Assembly: GCF_900187855.1 (NCBI RefSeq)
Contig: NZ_FYEG01000002.1
Location: forward strand, 310,001 to 374,000
Length of the DNA stretch: 64,000 nucleotides
DNA from: Actinomyces minihominis
GTDB lineage: Bacteria > Actinomycetota > Actinomycetes > Actinomycetales > Actinomycetaceae
Direction: 5' to 3'
In this document: piece by piece, positions 1-9,125 of the stretch
Numbering within the stretch: position 1 is the stretch's first letter
How the letters are laid out: each line of letters opens with the position of its first letter
The notes under the pieces: model-generated
Databases searched by the model: none
What the model was told of the DNA's origin: nothing
Seen by the model: the letters and a program-made list of their open reading frames with translations, nothing else
Program-made: the position numbers and the translations under genes

Positions 1-720
1 GCTATGCCCCACATCCCGCACCAGCCACCCGGCATAAACTCCGTCAGCGGGGACAAGCTGGCCGGCAACGGCGAGGTTAGCGGTTGGAAAGCCCAGCGCC
101 CTCCCCCGCTTAGCGCCGTGAACGACGCAGCCGTTGACCCTCGGAAAACGACCCAGGACCCGGCTGGCTTCCTCAACATTGCCCTCTGCCATCAACTCCC
201 GAACCCATGAGGAAGACCAGCGCCGACCTGACGGGGCTTCCACATCGGTGACCATGGAGACATCAAAGCCGTACTGGCGACCGTACTCTCGTAGCGTCTC
301 AACATCGCCGCTGTTCCCGCGACCAAAGCGAAAGTCTTCACCAACGACGACCTCGACGGCTCCCAGACGTTCTACCAGGTAGTTCACGACAAAGTCTTCT
401 GGACTGAGCATGTACAGATCAGGGGAATAGTTCGCCACGAAAACCGCGTCGACCCCGGCAATAGCCATGGCGTCGAGCCTGTCTTCGAGGGTCGCAATGA
501 GTTCGAGAGGTTCACCCGGGCGATGCACCGACCTCGGATGTGGATCGAAAGTGAGCGCCACCGAGGGGAAGCCGCGCTTGCGGGCCCGTTCGACACAGGT
601 CCCCACCACACGGGAGTGCCCCTGGTGCATTCCGTCGAAGTTGCCGATCGTGACCACAGACCTCTGATTGCCTGGAACTTCGTGAAGACTGCGCCAGATC
701 TGCACCGGTCCTACTTTCAA
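1..720 (-). CDS. ribF: Bifunctional riboflavin kinase/FAD synthetase RibF (3' part outside window)
   Basis: Makes FMN from riboflavin and FAD from FMN in the cytoplasm. The visible 240 codons hold the N-terminal FAD synthetase domain: VTIGNFDGMHQGH (nucleotidyl-transferase HxGH-type motif), then TFDPHPRSV and VVGEDFRFGRG. The start of the riboflavin kinase domain follows (GRALGFPTANL), and the gene runs off the left edge. The start is either TTG at 720 or GTG at 705. GTG gives the usual VQIWRSL beginning and has AGGA just upstream, while TTG has GGGG 7 nt upstream. It is the last visible gene of the rimP-nusA-infB-truB operon, its normal actinobacterial position. The identity is firm; the exact start is not. 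Confidence 0.93.
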   Translation of the reverse strand, partial: MKVGPVQIWRSLHEVPGNQRSVVTIGNFDGMHQGHSRVVGTCVERARKRGFPSVALTFDPHPRSVHRPGEPLELIATLEDRLDAMAIAGVDAVFVANYSPDLYMLSPEDFVVNYLVERLGAVEVVVGEDFRFGRGNSGDVETLREYGRQYGFDVSMVTDVEAPSGRRWSSSWVRELMAEGNVEEASRVLGRFPRVNGCVVHGAKRGRALGFPTANLAVAGQLVPADGVYAGWLVRDVGHS

Positions 721-785
721 TAGTTTGCCCCGCCATGTCACAGGCGGGGCTCTCTAGGTTCGATGGGTCAGCAGACCCGAGACTG

Positions 786-923
786 CTACTTGTTGCTGCG
801 GAGGCCCAGGTTGATGCGGCCTTCGTTGTCGACGGGTTGTCCTTCGCGCCCCTTCTTGCCGCCCCCACCACATCCGCAGCCGCCGCAGCCACAGCCGCCA
901 GACTTGCGCTCTTCCTCAGCCAT
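786..923 (-). CDS. Small Gly/Cys-rich protein (45 aa), function unknown
   Basis: A 45-codon ORF with ATG at 923 and a good Shine-Dalgarno (GAGAGG, about 5 nt before ATG). The protein begins MAEEERKS and then has a block of about 14 residues made only of Gly and Cys, with four Cys as two CGC pairs separated by GG (residues 9-22). A basic KKGRE stretch and a polar tail ending GLRSNK follow. There is no signal peptide or membrane segment. It lies between truB (72 bp upstream) and ribF (65 bp downstream) in the same orientation, so it is probably co-transcribed. The CGCGGCGCG block suggests metal binding or a redox/disulfide role, but that is inference. I do not recognise a family. The ribosome site and the sensible N- and C-termini argue for a real gene. 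Confidence 0.6.
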   Translation of the reverse strand: MAEEERKSGGCGCGGCGCGGGGKKGREGQPVDNEGRINLGLRSNK

Positions 924-995
924 CAGGCCCTCTCTTTCCCGTGTGTTGCAACCAGAAACCCGTGAAGGTTACCAGCCGTGTCTTCGCGACGGCCA

Positions 996-1985
996 CTAGA
1001 CCGCAGCGAAGACAGTTACTGTTCTGAGTTCAAGACTAGTCGGTTCGGCCAGCTCCACCAGTCCCAAGACCGTGTCCCTACTCTCCTCGGAGACCAGGGC
1101 CCGAATCAGGGGAAACTTCGGGTTGCCTGAACCTGCGTCTCCGTAATCCACCACATCCTCGGGTCGGGGGGCTTGGCCGTGGCGGAACCTCTCCCTGGCC
1201 CGCCCTGTCACCACGACCGTGGGAAACAGGGTTTGAGCGGCTGTGCTCAGAGGGATGACCGGCAGGGGCTCATCCCTCTCACGCAGTTCAAAGAGGCTCT
1301 CCAAAGAGTGGCACTGACCAATGTCCCACGGCCCGTTAGAGGTCCTCCGCAACGCGGTGAGGTGTCCCCCAACACCCAGGTCAGCTCCGATATCACGCGC
1401 GAGAGCCCGAATATAGGTCCCGGAAGAGCACCGGACTTCAATGTCGAAGTCAACCACGGGAACCATTTTCCCGTCATCATTGACAGCAACCTGGGTGATT
1501 CGTGGGGCACCCAGGATCACCAGGCGATGGATAGTGACCGGGCGGGGCGGAATAACCACCTCTTCCCCATCCCGCACCAGGGCGTGGGCCCGCTTGCCAC
1601 CGATCTTGATGGCGCTGACCCTGGTGGGGACCTGCATGATGTCACCCCGGTAGTCTGCGACTGCCCGTTCAAGATCCAGCCCCGTCAGCGGTGGACACCC
1701 CGGGGACGCTATCACCTCGCCCTCGGCGTCATCGGAAACTGTCGTAACTCCCAGCCGCACCGTCCCCAGGTAGGTCTTGGGGGCCCCGGTGACGTACTGC
1801 AGCAGTTTCGTTCCCCCGTTGATACCGAGGACGAGGACGCCCGTAGCCATGGGGTCGAGGGTTCCGGCGTGGCCCACCCTGCGGGTCCCCGCAAGCCTGC
1901 GTCCTCGGGACACCACATCATGCGAGGTCATCCCCCCTGGTTTATCAACCAGAAGAATGCCCGCCTGCGGATTTGTTCCACTCAC
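996..1985 (-). CDS. truB: tRNA pseudouridine-55 synthase TruB
   Basis: Isomerises U55 to pseudouridine in the T-loop of tRNAs. The 329-aa protein shows the family signature GILLVDKPGGMTSHDVV near residues 9-25, then RRVGHAGTLDPMATGVL, where Asp44 is the expected catalytic aspartate. VRCSSGTYIRALARDIG lies in the middle and a PUA-like C-terminal region follows. The length is normal for actinobacterial TruB. Its start lies 3 nt from the rbfA stop, so it is translationally close to rbfA in the ribosome-maturation operon. Confidence 0.97.
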   Translation of the reverse strand: MSGTNPQAGILLVDKPGGMTSHDVVSRGRRLAGTRRVGHAGTLDPMATGVLVLGINGGTKLLQYVTGAPKTYLGTVRLGVTTVSDDAEGEVIASPGCPPLTGLDLERAVADYRGDIMQVPTRVSAIKIGGKRAHALVRDGEEVVIPPRPVTIHRLVILGAPRITQVAVNDDGKMVPVVDFDIEVRCSSGTYIRALARDIGADLGVGGHLTALRRTSNGPWDIGQCHSLESLFELRERDEPLPVIPLSTAAQTLFPTVVVTGRARERFRHGQAPRPEDVVDYGDAGSGNPKFPLIRALVSEESRDTVLGLVELAEPTSLELRTVTVFAAV

Positions 1986-1988
1986 GGG

Positions 1989-2483
1989 CTAAGCTTCCTC
2001 GCCCGTCTCCTCTTCCACGTCCTCACGAAGGTCCTCGTAGACCTCTTCCTTCTCTTCTTCTACCTCGTCACCCGTGATGTAGGGGGAGGCGTCTCCGGCG
2101 TAGCTTGCCCCCTCAGCCTCCGCGGCGATTCGTGCGTCATTTTCGCGGGCGGCACGCAGGGCATCTTCGATTGAAGCGGCGGCTTCGGGAAGCGCATCCA
2201 ACTGGAACTTTAGGGTTGGGGTGAGGCGGATACCGAGGGCGGCGCCGACCTCTGAACGAACCAGCCCCTTGGCGGACTCGAGGGCGCGACGACTCTTCTT
2301 CCGATCGTCCTCATCGCCCATGACGGTGTAGAAAATAGTTGCGTTCTGCAGGTCCCCCGTGACGCGCACATCAGTGATGGTAACGAAGCCGAGGCGTGGA
2401 TCCTTAACCTTGCGCTCCAGGGTGCTGGCGACTGTCTCACGGATGCGCTCTGCAATACGACGCTGACGACCTTCATCTGCCAT
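1989..2483 (-). CDS. rbfA: Ribosome-binding factor A
   Basis: Assists late 30S maturation and cold adaptation by binding near helix 1 of 16S rRNA. The 164-aa protein has the KH-like RbfA core (RIAERIRETVASTLERKVKDPRLG at the start, then VTITDVRVTGDLQNATIFYTV, and LRLTP-type residues near position 95). An acidic C-terminal tail very rich in Glu (about residues 130-164) extends beyond the usual 120-130 aa core, as in other actinobacteria. It is separated from infB by 157 bp that contain a strong hairpin at 2557-2598, and is followed within 3 nt by truB. Confidence 0.95.
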   Translation of the reverse strand: MADEGRQRRIAERIRETVASTLERKVKDPRLGFVTITDVRVTGDLQNATIFYTVMGDEDDRKKSRRALESAKGLVRSEVGAALGIRLTPTLKFQLDALPEAAASIEDALRAARENDARIAAEAEGASYAGDASPYITGDEVEEEKEEVYEDLREDVEEETGEEA

Positions 2484-2556
2484 GGTGGGCTCCCCTCACA
2501 AGACTCTTCCGCAACCGCGGACTTCTACGCGAACAGCCTAGCTTCCCGTGGGCGAC

Positions 2557-2598
2557 GGTGTGTAACCGGCAGGGGGAAACCCCCGCCGGTTACACACC
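2557..2598 (-). terminator. Very stable intergenic hairpin between infB and rbfA
   Basis: Two 14-nt arms (2557-2570 and 2585-2598, GGTGTGTAACCGGC and its complement) are perfect inverted repeats. An inner G5/C5 pairing with an AAA loop extends the helix, giving about 19 base pairs with one bulged A. No T-run follows on the minus strand, so it may be a processing site, mRNA stabiliser or attenuating hairpin rather than a classical Rho-independent terminator. Confidence 0.6.
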
Positions 2599-2640
2599 GA
2601 ACGGGGGTTCCTCTGCGGCTCAGCCGCCATGTTGAGCTGG

Positions 2641-5541
2641 TTAGGCGCGAGCCTTCTCGCGCATCTCCCAGGTCTCGATCGTGTCGCCCTCGCGAATGTC
2701 CTTGTAACCAAGGGTGATACCGCACTCAAAGCCCTCACGGACCTCGGTCACGTCATCCTTTTCACGACGCAGAGACTTGATCTCAAGGTCATCAGCAACC
2801 ACGACGCCGTCACGAACCAGACGTGCCTTGGCTCCACGCTTAATGGTGCCCTTCCGCACAAGAGATCCTGCGATGTTGCCGAACTTGCCAGAGCGGAAGA
2901 CCTGCATGATCTCTGCCGCGCCGATGTCGACCGACTCGTAGATCGGCTTGAGCATGCCCTTCATGGCATCCTCAATCTCTTCCAGTGCGCGGTAGATGAC
3001 CGAGTAGTACTTGATCTCGACACCCTCGGACTCTGCCAGTTCCTGAACGCGTTCCGCCGGGCGGACGTTGAACGCGATGATAACCGCGTTGTCGACCGTC
3101 GCCAGGTTGACATCGTTCTGGGTAACTGCGCCGACGCCGCGGTGAATGACACGCAGTGCGACATCTTCACCGACATCCAGCTTGAGCAGTGAGTCTTCCA
3201 GTGCTTCGACAGCACCGGCCACGTCACCCTTGAGGATGAGGTTGAGAGTATCAACCTTTCCTTCCTTAAGAACACGGTCGAAGTCTTCCAGTGTGACGCG
3301 CTTACGACGACGAGCCAGCATGGCCTGCCGTTCAGCAGCCTCACGCTTGGAAGCAATCTGCCGCGCGGTCCGGTCGTCGGGAGCCACCAGGAAGGTGTCA
3401 CCAGCACGAGGTACTGAAGTCAGACCGATCATGAGGACAGGACGAGCAGGTCCAGCCTCTTCAACGGACTCACCGTGCTCATCAAACATTGCTCGAACGC
3501 GACCGTACGAAGAACCAACCACAACGGCATCGCCGACGCGGAGGGTACCGCGCTGGACCAGCATGGTGACAACCGCACCGCGGCCCTTGTCCAGGTTCGC
3601 TTCAATCGCAACACCACGCGCCTCTGCATGAGGGTTGGCGGTGAGGTCGAGCGTGGCGTCTGCCGTCAGCAGGACAGCTTCGAGAAGCTTGTCGATGTTG
3701 AGGTTTTCGCGCGCTGAGACGTCGACGAACATGACGTCGCCACCGAACTCTTCAGCAACCAGTCCGTATTCGGTGAGCTGGCCGCGAATCTTATCCGGGT
3801 TCGCCTCTGGCTTATCAATCTTGTTGACGGCCACGACGATCGGAACCCCGGCAGCCTGCGCGTGGTTGATCGCCTCAACCGTCTGCGGCATGACACCGTC
3901 ATCCGCCGCGACAACGAGGATCGCGAGGTCGGTTACCTGGGCGCCACGGGCACGCATAGCCGTGAAGGCTTCGTGACCCGGGGTGTCCAGGAACGTGATG
4001 GGACGGTCGCCGCCCTCGGACGCCACCAGGACCTGGTAGGCACCGATGTGCTGGGTGATGCCACCGTGCTCACCGGCAATAACGTCGGTGTGACGGATAG
4101 CGTCAAGGAGCCTGGTCTTACCGTGGTCAACGTGACCCATGACGGTGACAACCGGTGAGCGTGCCTCGAGGTTTTCCGCGTCCTCAAGGCTTTCGGCCTC
4201 AAAGGAGATATCGAAGGACTCGAGGAGCTCGCGGTCCTCATCCTCGGGGGAAACGACGTTGACGCGGTAACCGAGCTCTGCACCGAGGACCTCAAACGTG
4301 TCCTGGTCCAGCGACTGGGTTGCCGTTGCCATCTCTCCGAGGTGGAACAGAATCGCCACGAGGTCTGCCGGGTTGACATTGATCTTTTCGGCGAAGTCAG
4401 CAAGTGATGCACCCTGGCGAATCTGTACCTCTGTGTCGTTACCACGGGGTACCGAAACACCGCCGATTGCGGGCGCTGACTGCTGCTCGAACTCTTGACG
4501 CTTGGCGCGCTTGGACTTGCGCCCCTTCTGGCTGCGGCCCCCACCACGGCCAAAGGCACCCGGTGCTGCTCCGCGGCCACCACCGCGACCACCGCGGGGA
4601 GGAGCTGAGAAACCACCTGGAGCCTGACCGGGAGTGCCGGCACCGGCGCCACCGCCGCCGAATCGGCTGCCACCTGGGCGCTGAGCGCCTCCCGGGCGAC
4701 CACGGCCGCCACCACCGGGACGCGTCGAGCCCGCGGGCTCATTGCGCTGGAAGGAAGCGGAACCGGGCATCATGGCCGGGTTGGGACGGGGGCCGCCACC
4801 GGGACGAGGCGCAGCGTTCGCGCCACCTGCCGGACGGGGAGCCCCTGGGCGAGGAGCACCGGAACGCGGAGCACCGGAACGCGGAGCACCTTGACGGGGT
4901 CCTCCGGGTCGGGGCATGCCCTGGCTCGAAGCGTAGGGGTTGTTACCGGGGCGCGGACCACGCGGACGGGGTCCGGCTCCACCGCCACCACCCGGGCGGG
5001 GCGCACCGGGACGAGGAGCGCCGGGCCGAGGCGCCGGAGCCGAGGGCCTGGAGCCTTCATCGCGCGGGCCTGAAGGCTTCGAAGGAGCGGCCGAACCCGG
5101 GGTAGGCGCAGGCCTAGCCGGGGGCTTCGGGGTCGACCTAGTCGCGGCGGTCTCCTCACGGAAAACGGGCTTGGACGAAGCGGGGGCCGGCTTGACAGGC
5201 GCGGAAGCGACAGGCTTGACCGGTTCTGGCGTCGGAGTCGCAGCGGCGCGTGGCTTGGGAGCCGCAGGGCGGGCGGGACCCGGAACTGGTGCCGCCGGGG
5301 CTGGAGCTGCGGACTTCGCAGCTGGTTTCTTGGGTGCGGCGGGTGCCGCGGCTTTCGCCGGGGCTGCCGGCGCCGATTTCGCCTTTGCAGAGTGCTCCTC
5401 TTGCATTTGGCGAACGATAGGGGCCTCAACCATTGATGAGGCAGACTTGACGAACTCTCCGCGAGCCGTCAGTTCTTCCCTGAGTTCCTTACTGGTGATG
5501 CCGAGCTCTTTCGCGAGCTCGTGTACGCGCATCCTTGGCAC
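2641..5541 (-). CDS. infB: Translation initiation factor IF-2
   Basis: GTPase that loads initiator tRNA on the 30S subunit and promotes subunit joining. 966 aa. The N-terminal IF2_N helix region is [21 protein letters not shown] long low-complexity Ala/Pro/Gly/Arg linker with GAPRxGAPRPG-like repeats spans about residues 55-350, as in other high-GC Gram-positives. The G domain has GHVDHGKT (about 468-475), DTPGHEAF (about 519) and NKIDKP (about 570). Domains II-IV follow. The GTG start at 5541 is chosen because GAGGAG lies 5 nt upstream, while ATG three codons later lacks such a site. It lies downstream of nusA-rnpM and upstream of rbfA. Confidence 0.98.
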   Translation of the reverse strand: MPRMRVHELAKELGITSKELREELTARGEFVKSASSMVEAPIVRQMQEEHSAKAKSAPAAPAKAAAPAAPKKPAAKSAAPAPAAPVPGPARPAAPKPRAAATPTPEPVKPVASAPVKPAPASSKPVFREETAATRSTPKPPARPAPTPGSAAPSKPSGPRDEGSRPSAPAPRPGAPRPGAPRPGGGGGAGPRPRGPRPGNNPYASSQGMPRPGGPRQGAPRSGAPRSGAPRPGAPRPAGGANAAPRPGGGPRPNPAMMPGSASFQRNEPAGSTRPGGGGRGRPGGAQRPGGSRFGGGGAGAGTPGQAPGGFSAPPRGGRGGGRGAAPGAFGRGGGRSQKGRKSKRAKRQEFEQQSAPAIGGVSVPRGNDTEVQIRQGASLADFAEKINVNPADLVAILFHLGEMATATQSLDQDTFEVLGAELGYRVNVVSPEDEDRELLESFDISFEAESLEDAENLEARSPVVTVMGHVDHGKTRLLDAIRHTDVIAGEHGGITQHIGAYQVLVASEGGDRPITFLDTPGHEAFTAMRARGAQVTDLAILVVAADDGVMPQTVEAINHAQAAGVPIVVAVNKIDKPEANPDKIRGQLTEYGLVAEEFGGDVMFVDVSARENLNIDKLLEAVLLTADATLDLTANPHAEARGVAIEANLDKGRGAVVTMLVQRGTLRVGDAVVVGSSYGRVRAMFDEHGESVEEAGPARPVLMIGLTSVPRAGDTFLVAPDDRTARQIASKREAAERQAMLARRRKRVTLEDFDRVLKEGKVDTLNLILKGDVAGAVEALEDSLLKLDVGEDVALRVIHRGVGAVTQNDVNLATVDNAVIIAFNVRPAERVQELAESEGVEIKYYSVIYRALEEIEDAMKGMLKPIYESVDIGAAEIMQVFRSGKFGNIAGSLVRKGTIKRGAKARLVRDGVVVADDLEIKSLRREKDDVTEVREGFECGITLGYKDIREGDTIETWEMREKARA

Positions 5542-5670
5542 AAATTCTCCTCTTCGGGTCCATTCCCAAAAAAGAGAATGAACGACTAATCCTGCTGGCA
5601 GCTCATCGCTGGGTACTCATCGGGTGCCCATCAGCTTCCAACCCGCTTCCGTGTCTGTGAGGACAAGGCC

Positions 5671-5952
5671 TCATCCATTCGCAACAAAGAAGTCCTCTGT
5701 CTGCGTCCATGCCTGATCATTCCGGCTGTTGAACCTGAGTGATCGAGCGAGACGACCTGTCGCCAGTGCTTTGCGGTAGCACCCCAAATCGGGGTGGAGC
5801 CACGCACCGCGCCCCGGAAGTCTCTTGTTTGGGTCAACAACTACCGACCCCGAATCCCTAACAAGTCGAACCAAACCTGCCTGCTCCTGCCTTTTCCCAC
5901 ATCCAACACAGGTGCGGATGGGAACATGGCCGGGGGCGTGTAGCTTCGTCAT
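5671..5952 (-). CDS. rnpM: RnpM/YlxR-family RNA-binding protein (DUF448)
   Basis: 93-aa protein of the YlxR family, whose Bacillus member modulates RNase P and binds RNA. It contains the conserved RTCVGCGKR motif near residues 13-21, DPNKRLPGRGAWLHPDLGCYRKA in the middle, and a C-terminal helix. The start ATG at 5952 has GGAG 4-5 nt upstream. It sits in its standard place between nusA and infB but is separated from nusA by a strong terminator-like hairpin (6026-6057), so its expression may depend on read-through or antitermination. Confidence 0.92.
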   Translation of the reverse strand: MTKLHAPGHVPIRTCVGCGKRQEQAGLVRLVRDSGSVVVDPNKRLPGRGAWLHPDLGCYRKALATGRLARSLRFNSRNDQAWTQTEDFFVANG

Positions 5953-6025
5953 AAGTCTCCGCGAACAAGTCTAGTCCAGCCTCTGCCGGGCTCCACCCCC
6001 CGATACTGAGCGAAGCATCACGCCA

Positions 6026-6057
6026 AAAGGCCAGACCGATTTCTCGGTCTGGCCTTT
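6026..6057 (-). terminator. Intra-operon hairpin with GAAA loop after nusA
   Basis: A perfect 14-bp inverted repeat (6026-6039 with 6044-6057, AAAGGCCAGACCGA type). On the minus strand the loop is the stable tetraloop GAAA and the 3' arm ends in CCTTTT. It begins 14 nt after the nusA stop codon. It has the form of an intrinsic terminator inside the operon, though the T-run is short. Confidence 0.75.
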
Positions 6058-6070
6058 CACGAAGCTTCAA

Positions 6071-7090
6071 CTAATCGTCAACGGCATCAGCAACTGACGA
6101 TCGCGATATTTCAACATCACCCTCAGCGGTGTCCGCATTGATATCGATGTGGTAGTCCGTAAGTCGAGCCGCCAGGCGGGCGTTCTGCCCATCCTTACCG
6201 ATTGCGAGGCGAAGCTGGAAGTCCGGGACCACAGCCGTGGCCGTCTTGTTCAGTTTCGAGTGCACCACCACCCGTGACACACGTGCGGGTGAGAGCGCAT
6301 TGGCGATGAAACGTGCCGGATCATCGGACCAGTCAACGATGTCGATCTTTTCGCCACCGAGTTCAGCCATGACGTTACGGACACGGCCCCCCATGGGACC
6401 GATACAGGCCCCCTTCGCGTTCACATCCGGACGTGCAGCGGCAACTGCAATCTTGGTGCGGTGCCCCGCTTCACGAGCCAGTGCCTTGATCTCAACCAGA
6501 CCCGAGTCGATCTCTGGGACCTCCCGGCGGAACAGTCCCTGCACCAGCCCCGGGTGGGTACGCGACAGGATGATCCGGGGACCCTTGTCGGTCCTCTCTA
6601 CAGAAACAACGTAGGCACGGATGCGGTCACCGTGGTTGTAGGTCTCCCCGGGAACCTTCTCGCCCTCGGGCAGGATGGCCTCAAAGTCATCGCCCAGCTG
6701 AACGATGGTGGTGTTGCGGTCCCGTCCCTGCTGGACAACGCCCGTGACAACCGTGCCTTCTTTACCGGCGTAGGTGCCAAGTACCCGTGAGTCCTCGGCC
6801 TCTCGCAGGCGCTGGGTGATGATCGACCTGGCCGTGGTGGTGGCGATCCGCCCAAAGTTTGATGGGGTGTCATCGAACTCGCCGAGGACGGTGCCGTCCT
6901 CATCCGTTTCAGTCGCGATGACAGAGGCACGTCCGGTCTTCCGGTTCACCTCAATGCGGGCCTGGTCGATTGACCCGGGCATGTTGTGGTAGGCACGCAG
7001 CAGCGCCTCCTCGATGGCCTCGACAAGGGTGTCGAGGCTTACGCCCTTTTCCTGTTCGACCATCCGCAGTGCGGTCATGTCGATTTCCAT
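6071..7090 (-). CDS. nusA: Transcription termination/antitermination factor NusA
   Basis: RNA polymerase-associated factor affecting pausing, termination and antitermination. 339 aa. The N-terminal NusA domain starts MEIDMTALRMVEQEKG and carries LLRAYHNMPG. An S1 domain follows (GTVVTGVVQQGRD, about 110-180). Two KH domains follow (GACIGPMGGRVRNVMAELGG and RLAIGKDGQNARLAARLT). There are no C-terminal acidic repeats, as usual outside Proteobacteria. It starts 2 nt after the rimP stop. The hairpin at 6026-6057 directly behind it is a plausible site for NusA-dependent self-control, by inference. Confidence 0.97.
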   Translation of the reverse strand: MEIDMTALRMVEQEKGVSLDTLVEAIEEALLRAYHNMPGSIDQARIEVNRKTGRASVIATETDEDGTVLGEFDDTPSNFGRIATTTARSIITQRLREAEDSRVLGTYAGKEGTVVTGVVQQGRDRNTTIVQLGDDFEAILPEGEKVPGETYNHGDRIRAYVVSVERTDKGPRIILSRTHPGLVQGLFRREVPEIDSGLVEIKALAREAGHRTKIAVAAARPDVNAKGACIGPMGGRVRNVMAELGGEKIDIVDWSDDPARFIANALSPARVSRVVVHSKLNKTATAVVPDFQLRLAIGKDGQNARLAARLTDYHIDINADTAEGDVEISRSSVADAVDD

Positions 7091-7092
7091 GC

Positions 7093-7563
7093 TTAGCCCT
7101 CTCGAGGCGTCTCCACTACGAGCTGCGCCTTCTTGACATCGTCGAAGGCAATGGTGCGCGCACCATCTGGACCTTCAACTGTGAAACCGTCGTTGTCAAC
7201 AGCCGTCATCTGTCCCTGAACGTGGTCCTTGTTTTTGAGAACTACCTTCACTTCACGACCAACCGACCGGTGGTACTGGTTCAGGTTGGTCAGCTCCCGG
7301 TCAGCTCCCGGTGAGGTGACCTCAAGTGTGTAGGCGCCCTCAATGGGATCGTGCTCATCAAGTGCCCGTGAAAACTCCCGAGCCAATGAGGCAACCTGAT
7401 CTGAGGACAGGTTCGCCCCGACTCTTTCTAGATCAACGGTGACCGTCAGGACCTGACTGTTACCGCTTCCCGTCAGTGCCACTGCATCAACAACCGCGTT
7501 CTGTGCCTCTGCAAGTGGGGCAAGCAGCTGTTCTACCTGGTTTTCAACACTATTGCCTGTCAT
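7093..7563 (-). CDS. rimP: Ribosome maturation factor RimP
   Basis: Needed for 30S subunit maturation. The 156-aa product starting MTGNSVENQVEQLLAPL has the two RimP domains: VVDAVALTGSGNSQVLTV and LEVTSPGADRELTNLNQY, then an SH3-like C-terminal part (VGREVKVVLKN...VEGPDGARTIAF). The ATG at 7563 is preferred over an upstream in-frame extension because it gives the family length and has GGAG 8 nt upstream. It is the first gene of the nusA-infB operon, divergent from the lipoprotein gene at 7670. A small CGGGG-TTTT-CCCCG hairpin (near 7586-7600) lies in its leader. Confidence 0.94.
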   Translation of the reverse strand: MTGNSVENQVEQLLAPLAEAQNAVVDAVALTGSGNSQVLTVTVDLERVGANLSSDQVASLAREFSRALDEHDPIEGAYTLEVTSPGADRELTNLNQYHRSVGREVKVVLKNKDHVQGQMTAVDNDGFTVEGPDGARTIAFDDVKKAQLVVETPREG

Positions 7564-7669
7564 TGTCGATTCTCCGATCACACCCCGGGGAAAACCCCGC
7601 CTGATTATTCCGGCCACTTGTGACCGGTGTTGAACCCATGTTACTTGCTGATCGTGGGATGATCGCACA

Positions 7670-8749
7670 GTGCAGTATTTCATCGCAACCAGCAGTACCA
7701 CCGGGATCCTTCGCAGGCTTGCCTACCTTTCGTTCTCGGTGATTATCGCCGCCGCTTCCCTGGGGGGCTGTACCACGACACCCAGCGCAGCAGGTGCCGA
7801 AGAGGGCGAGGCTGCCGTAAGGGAACTTCCCCAGCTCACTGCCGTCCAGGAGCTTCGCAACGCCATGGCACGCACCGAGTCGGCCATCACCGAGCGAACG
7901 GGACAACTGGCCTATCTTGCCACCGAATGTGATGACTGCCAGGAGACACTCATTGCCTCCGCATCCAGTTCTGAGGCGCGCCTAAGTAGCCTGGGAGGGC
8001 TCTGGTTCCCGTGGGGAGAGTTCGAAGTACGAGAAGACGCTGACGAGTTCGTCGAACTTCCTCCGCAGGTGTCTGACGCCCCCTACACGGTCGCTCCCCT
8101 CTCCGCGTTCATGGCTGTCACTGCGCGTCAGGAACTAGAGCTGGCGGCCAGGATCACCGACGTGGAACCGGAAGAACGCCAGGCACTTGCCTCCCTCCTT
8201 TTCGGGCGCCTTACCTCTGCCTGGTCCCTTGCCAGCTGGTACGGGGTTGACCTGCCCGCAGCCATCGAGAACCTTCCCCCGGAAGCGACCAGTTCTGCTG
8301 TACCTTCGGGTCCTGCGGCAGGAACCAAGCCCTCGCAGTCTGGTGGTTTAGAGACCCCTGCCGCCAAGGTTAGGGCGGATGCGCTGGTGGGATACGACTG
8401 CGCCCGCACCGCCCTCCTCAATCAAACCAACGACGGACTGACTCAGGCTCAATCGCTGAAGATTGCCAGCGACCTCGGTGACAGGATGAAGAGGATTCTG
8501 GAGAATGATGTGATCGACGGCCGGGCACTGGTTTGCACCGTGTCTGACCGGGCGCTGACCAGCGCACTGCACACCCTCGTCCTCGCCGATCTCAACCTGA
8601 TCACTTCACCTGAACTTCCCGACCGCGAGCTGGCAGCCAAGTACCTGGTGGAGGACGCCCAACTTTGGGCCCAGGTTTCCCCCATTTCAGTTCCACTAGT
8701 CTCTATGTTGAGCCTTGAGAAGGAGAATGATGAACCCCAGTCTGAATGA
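7670..8749 (+). CDS. Predicted lipoprotein, possibly ferritin-like (DUF4439-type)
   Basis: 359 aa with a basic start (GILRR), hydrophobic h-region (AYLSFSVIIAAAS) and lipobox LGGC with Cys34, so it is probably lipidated and exported. The mature part is Ala/Glu-rich and mostly helical. The C-terminal half (from about residue 235, KVRADALVGYDCARTALL) could be a DUF4439 ferritin-like helix bundle. That family is often found next to rimP in actinobacteria, and here the gene is divergent from rimP. The family link rests on context and composition, not on a clear motif. GTG at 7670 has no good Shine-Dalgarno and may be leaderless. It overlaps the next gene by about 20 nt. Confidence 0.7.
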   Translation: MQYFIATSSTTGILRRLAYLSFSVIIAAASLGGCTTTPSAAGAEEGEAAVRELPQLTAVQELRNAMARTESAITERTGQLAYLATECDDCQETLIASASSSEARLSSLGGLWFPWGEFEVREDADEFVELPPQVSDAPYTVAPLSAFMAVTARQELELAARITDVEPEERQALASLLFGRLTSAWSLASWYGVDLPAAIENLPPEATSSAVPSGPAAGTKPSQSGGLETPAAKVRADALVGYDCARTALLNQTNDGLTQAQSLKIASDLGDRMKRILENDVIDGRALVCTVSDRALTSALHTLVLADLNLITSPELPDRELAAKYLVEDAQLWAQVSPISVPLVSMLSLEKENDEPQSE

Positions 8750-9041
8750 AGCAGAGTTAGAGTCGGTCGATGGAAACGACACCCCATTCGATCCTGGACT
8801 CCTCAGGGAGGCCACCATCTCGGGTCAGTGGAACCGAGTAGCAACGGTTGGGCTGATAGTCTCGATCGCCCTCTATCTTCTCGTCGCGCTGCTGAACGGC
8901 CCTCGCGCCTTAGAAATCATCTTCGTCCTCGTTGCATTCGTCTTCGGCCTCGGTTACATGGCCACCACTATCTGGGTGTTCTCCCTGCGGTCAGAGCGCA
9001 AGCATCTGGCCCGAAAAAACGCGGAGGGTACCGCAGAGTAG
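8730..9041 (+). CDS. Small membrane protein with two transmembrane helices, unknown function
   Basis: 103 aa. A polar, acidic N-terminus (NEAELESVDGNDTPFD) is followed by two hydrophobic segments: about residues 38-55 (VATVGLIVSIALYLLVAL) and about 65-85 (IIFVLVAFVFGLGYMATTIWV). The tail is basic (RSERKHLARKN). ATG at 8730 has AGGAG at the right spacing; an ATG immediately before it is also possible. The start overlaps the end of the upstream lipoprotein gene, so translation is probably coupled. No family recognised. Confidence 0.75.
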   Translation: MNPSLNEAELESVDGNDTPFDPGLLREATISGQWNRVATVGLIVSIALYLLVALLNGPRALEIIFVLVAFVFGLGYMATTIWVFSLRSERKHLARKNAEGTAE

Positions 9042-9125
9042 CAACTCCCCACATCGCCATCACAAGCGAGTAAACCCCCTGGGCTCGAAGCCAAGGTCCA
9101 CCATCTCCGTCAGTTTAGAGAATCA

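Noticed and set aside
1173-2174. Plus-strand frame of 333 codons opposite truB and rbfA
   Set aside because: Antisense shadow in high-GC DNA; the minus-strand genes have complete family signatures and normal lengths.
4500-5160. GC-rich repeated DNA in infB
   Set aside because: It encodes the Ala/Pro/Gly linker of IF-2, which is common in actinobacteria and needs no mobile element.
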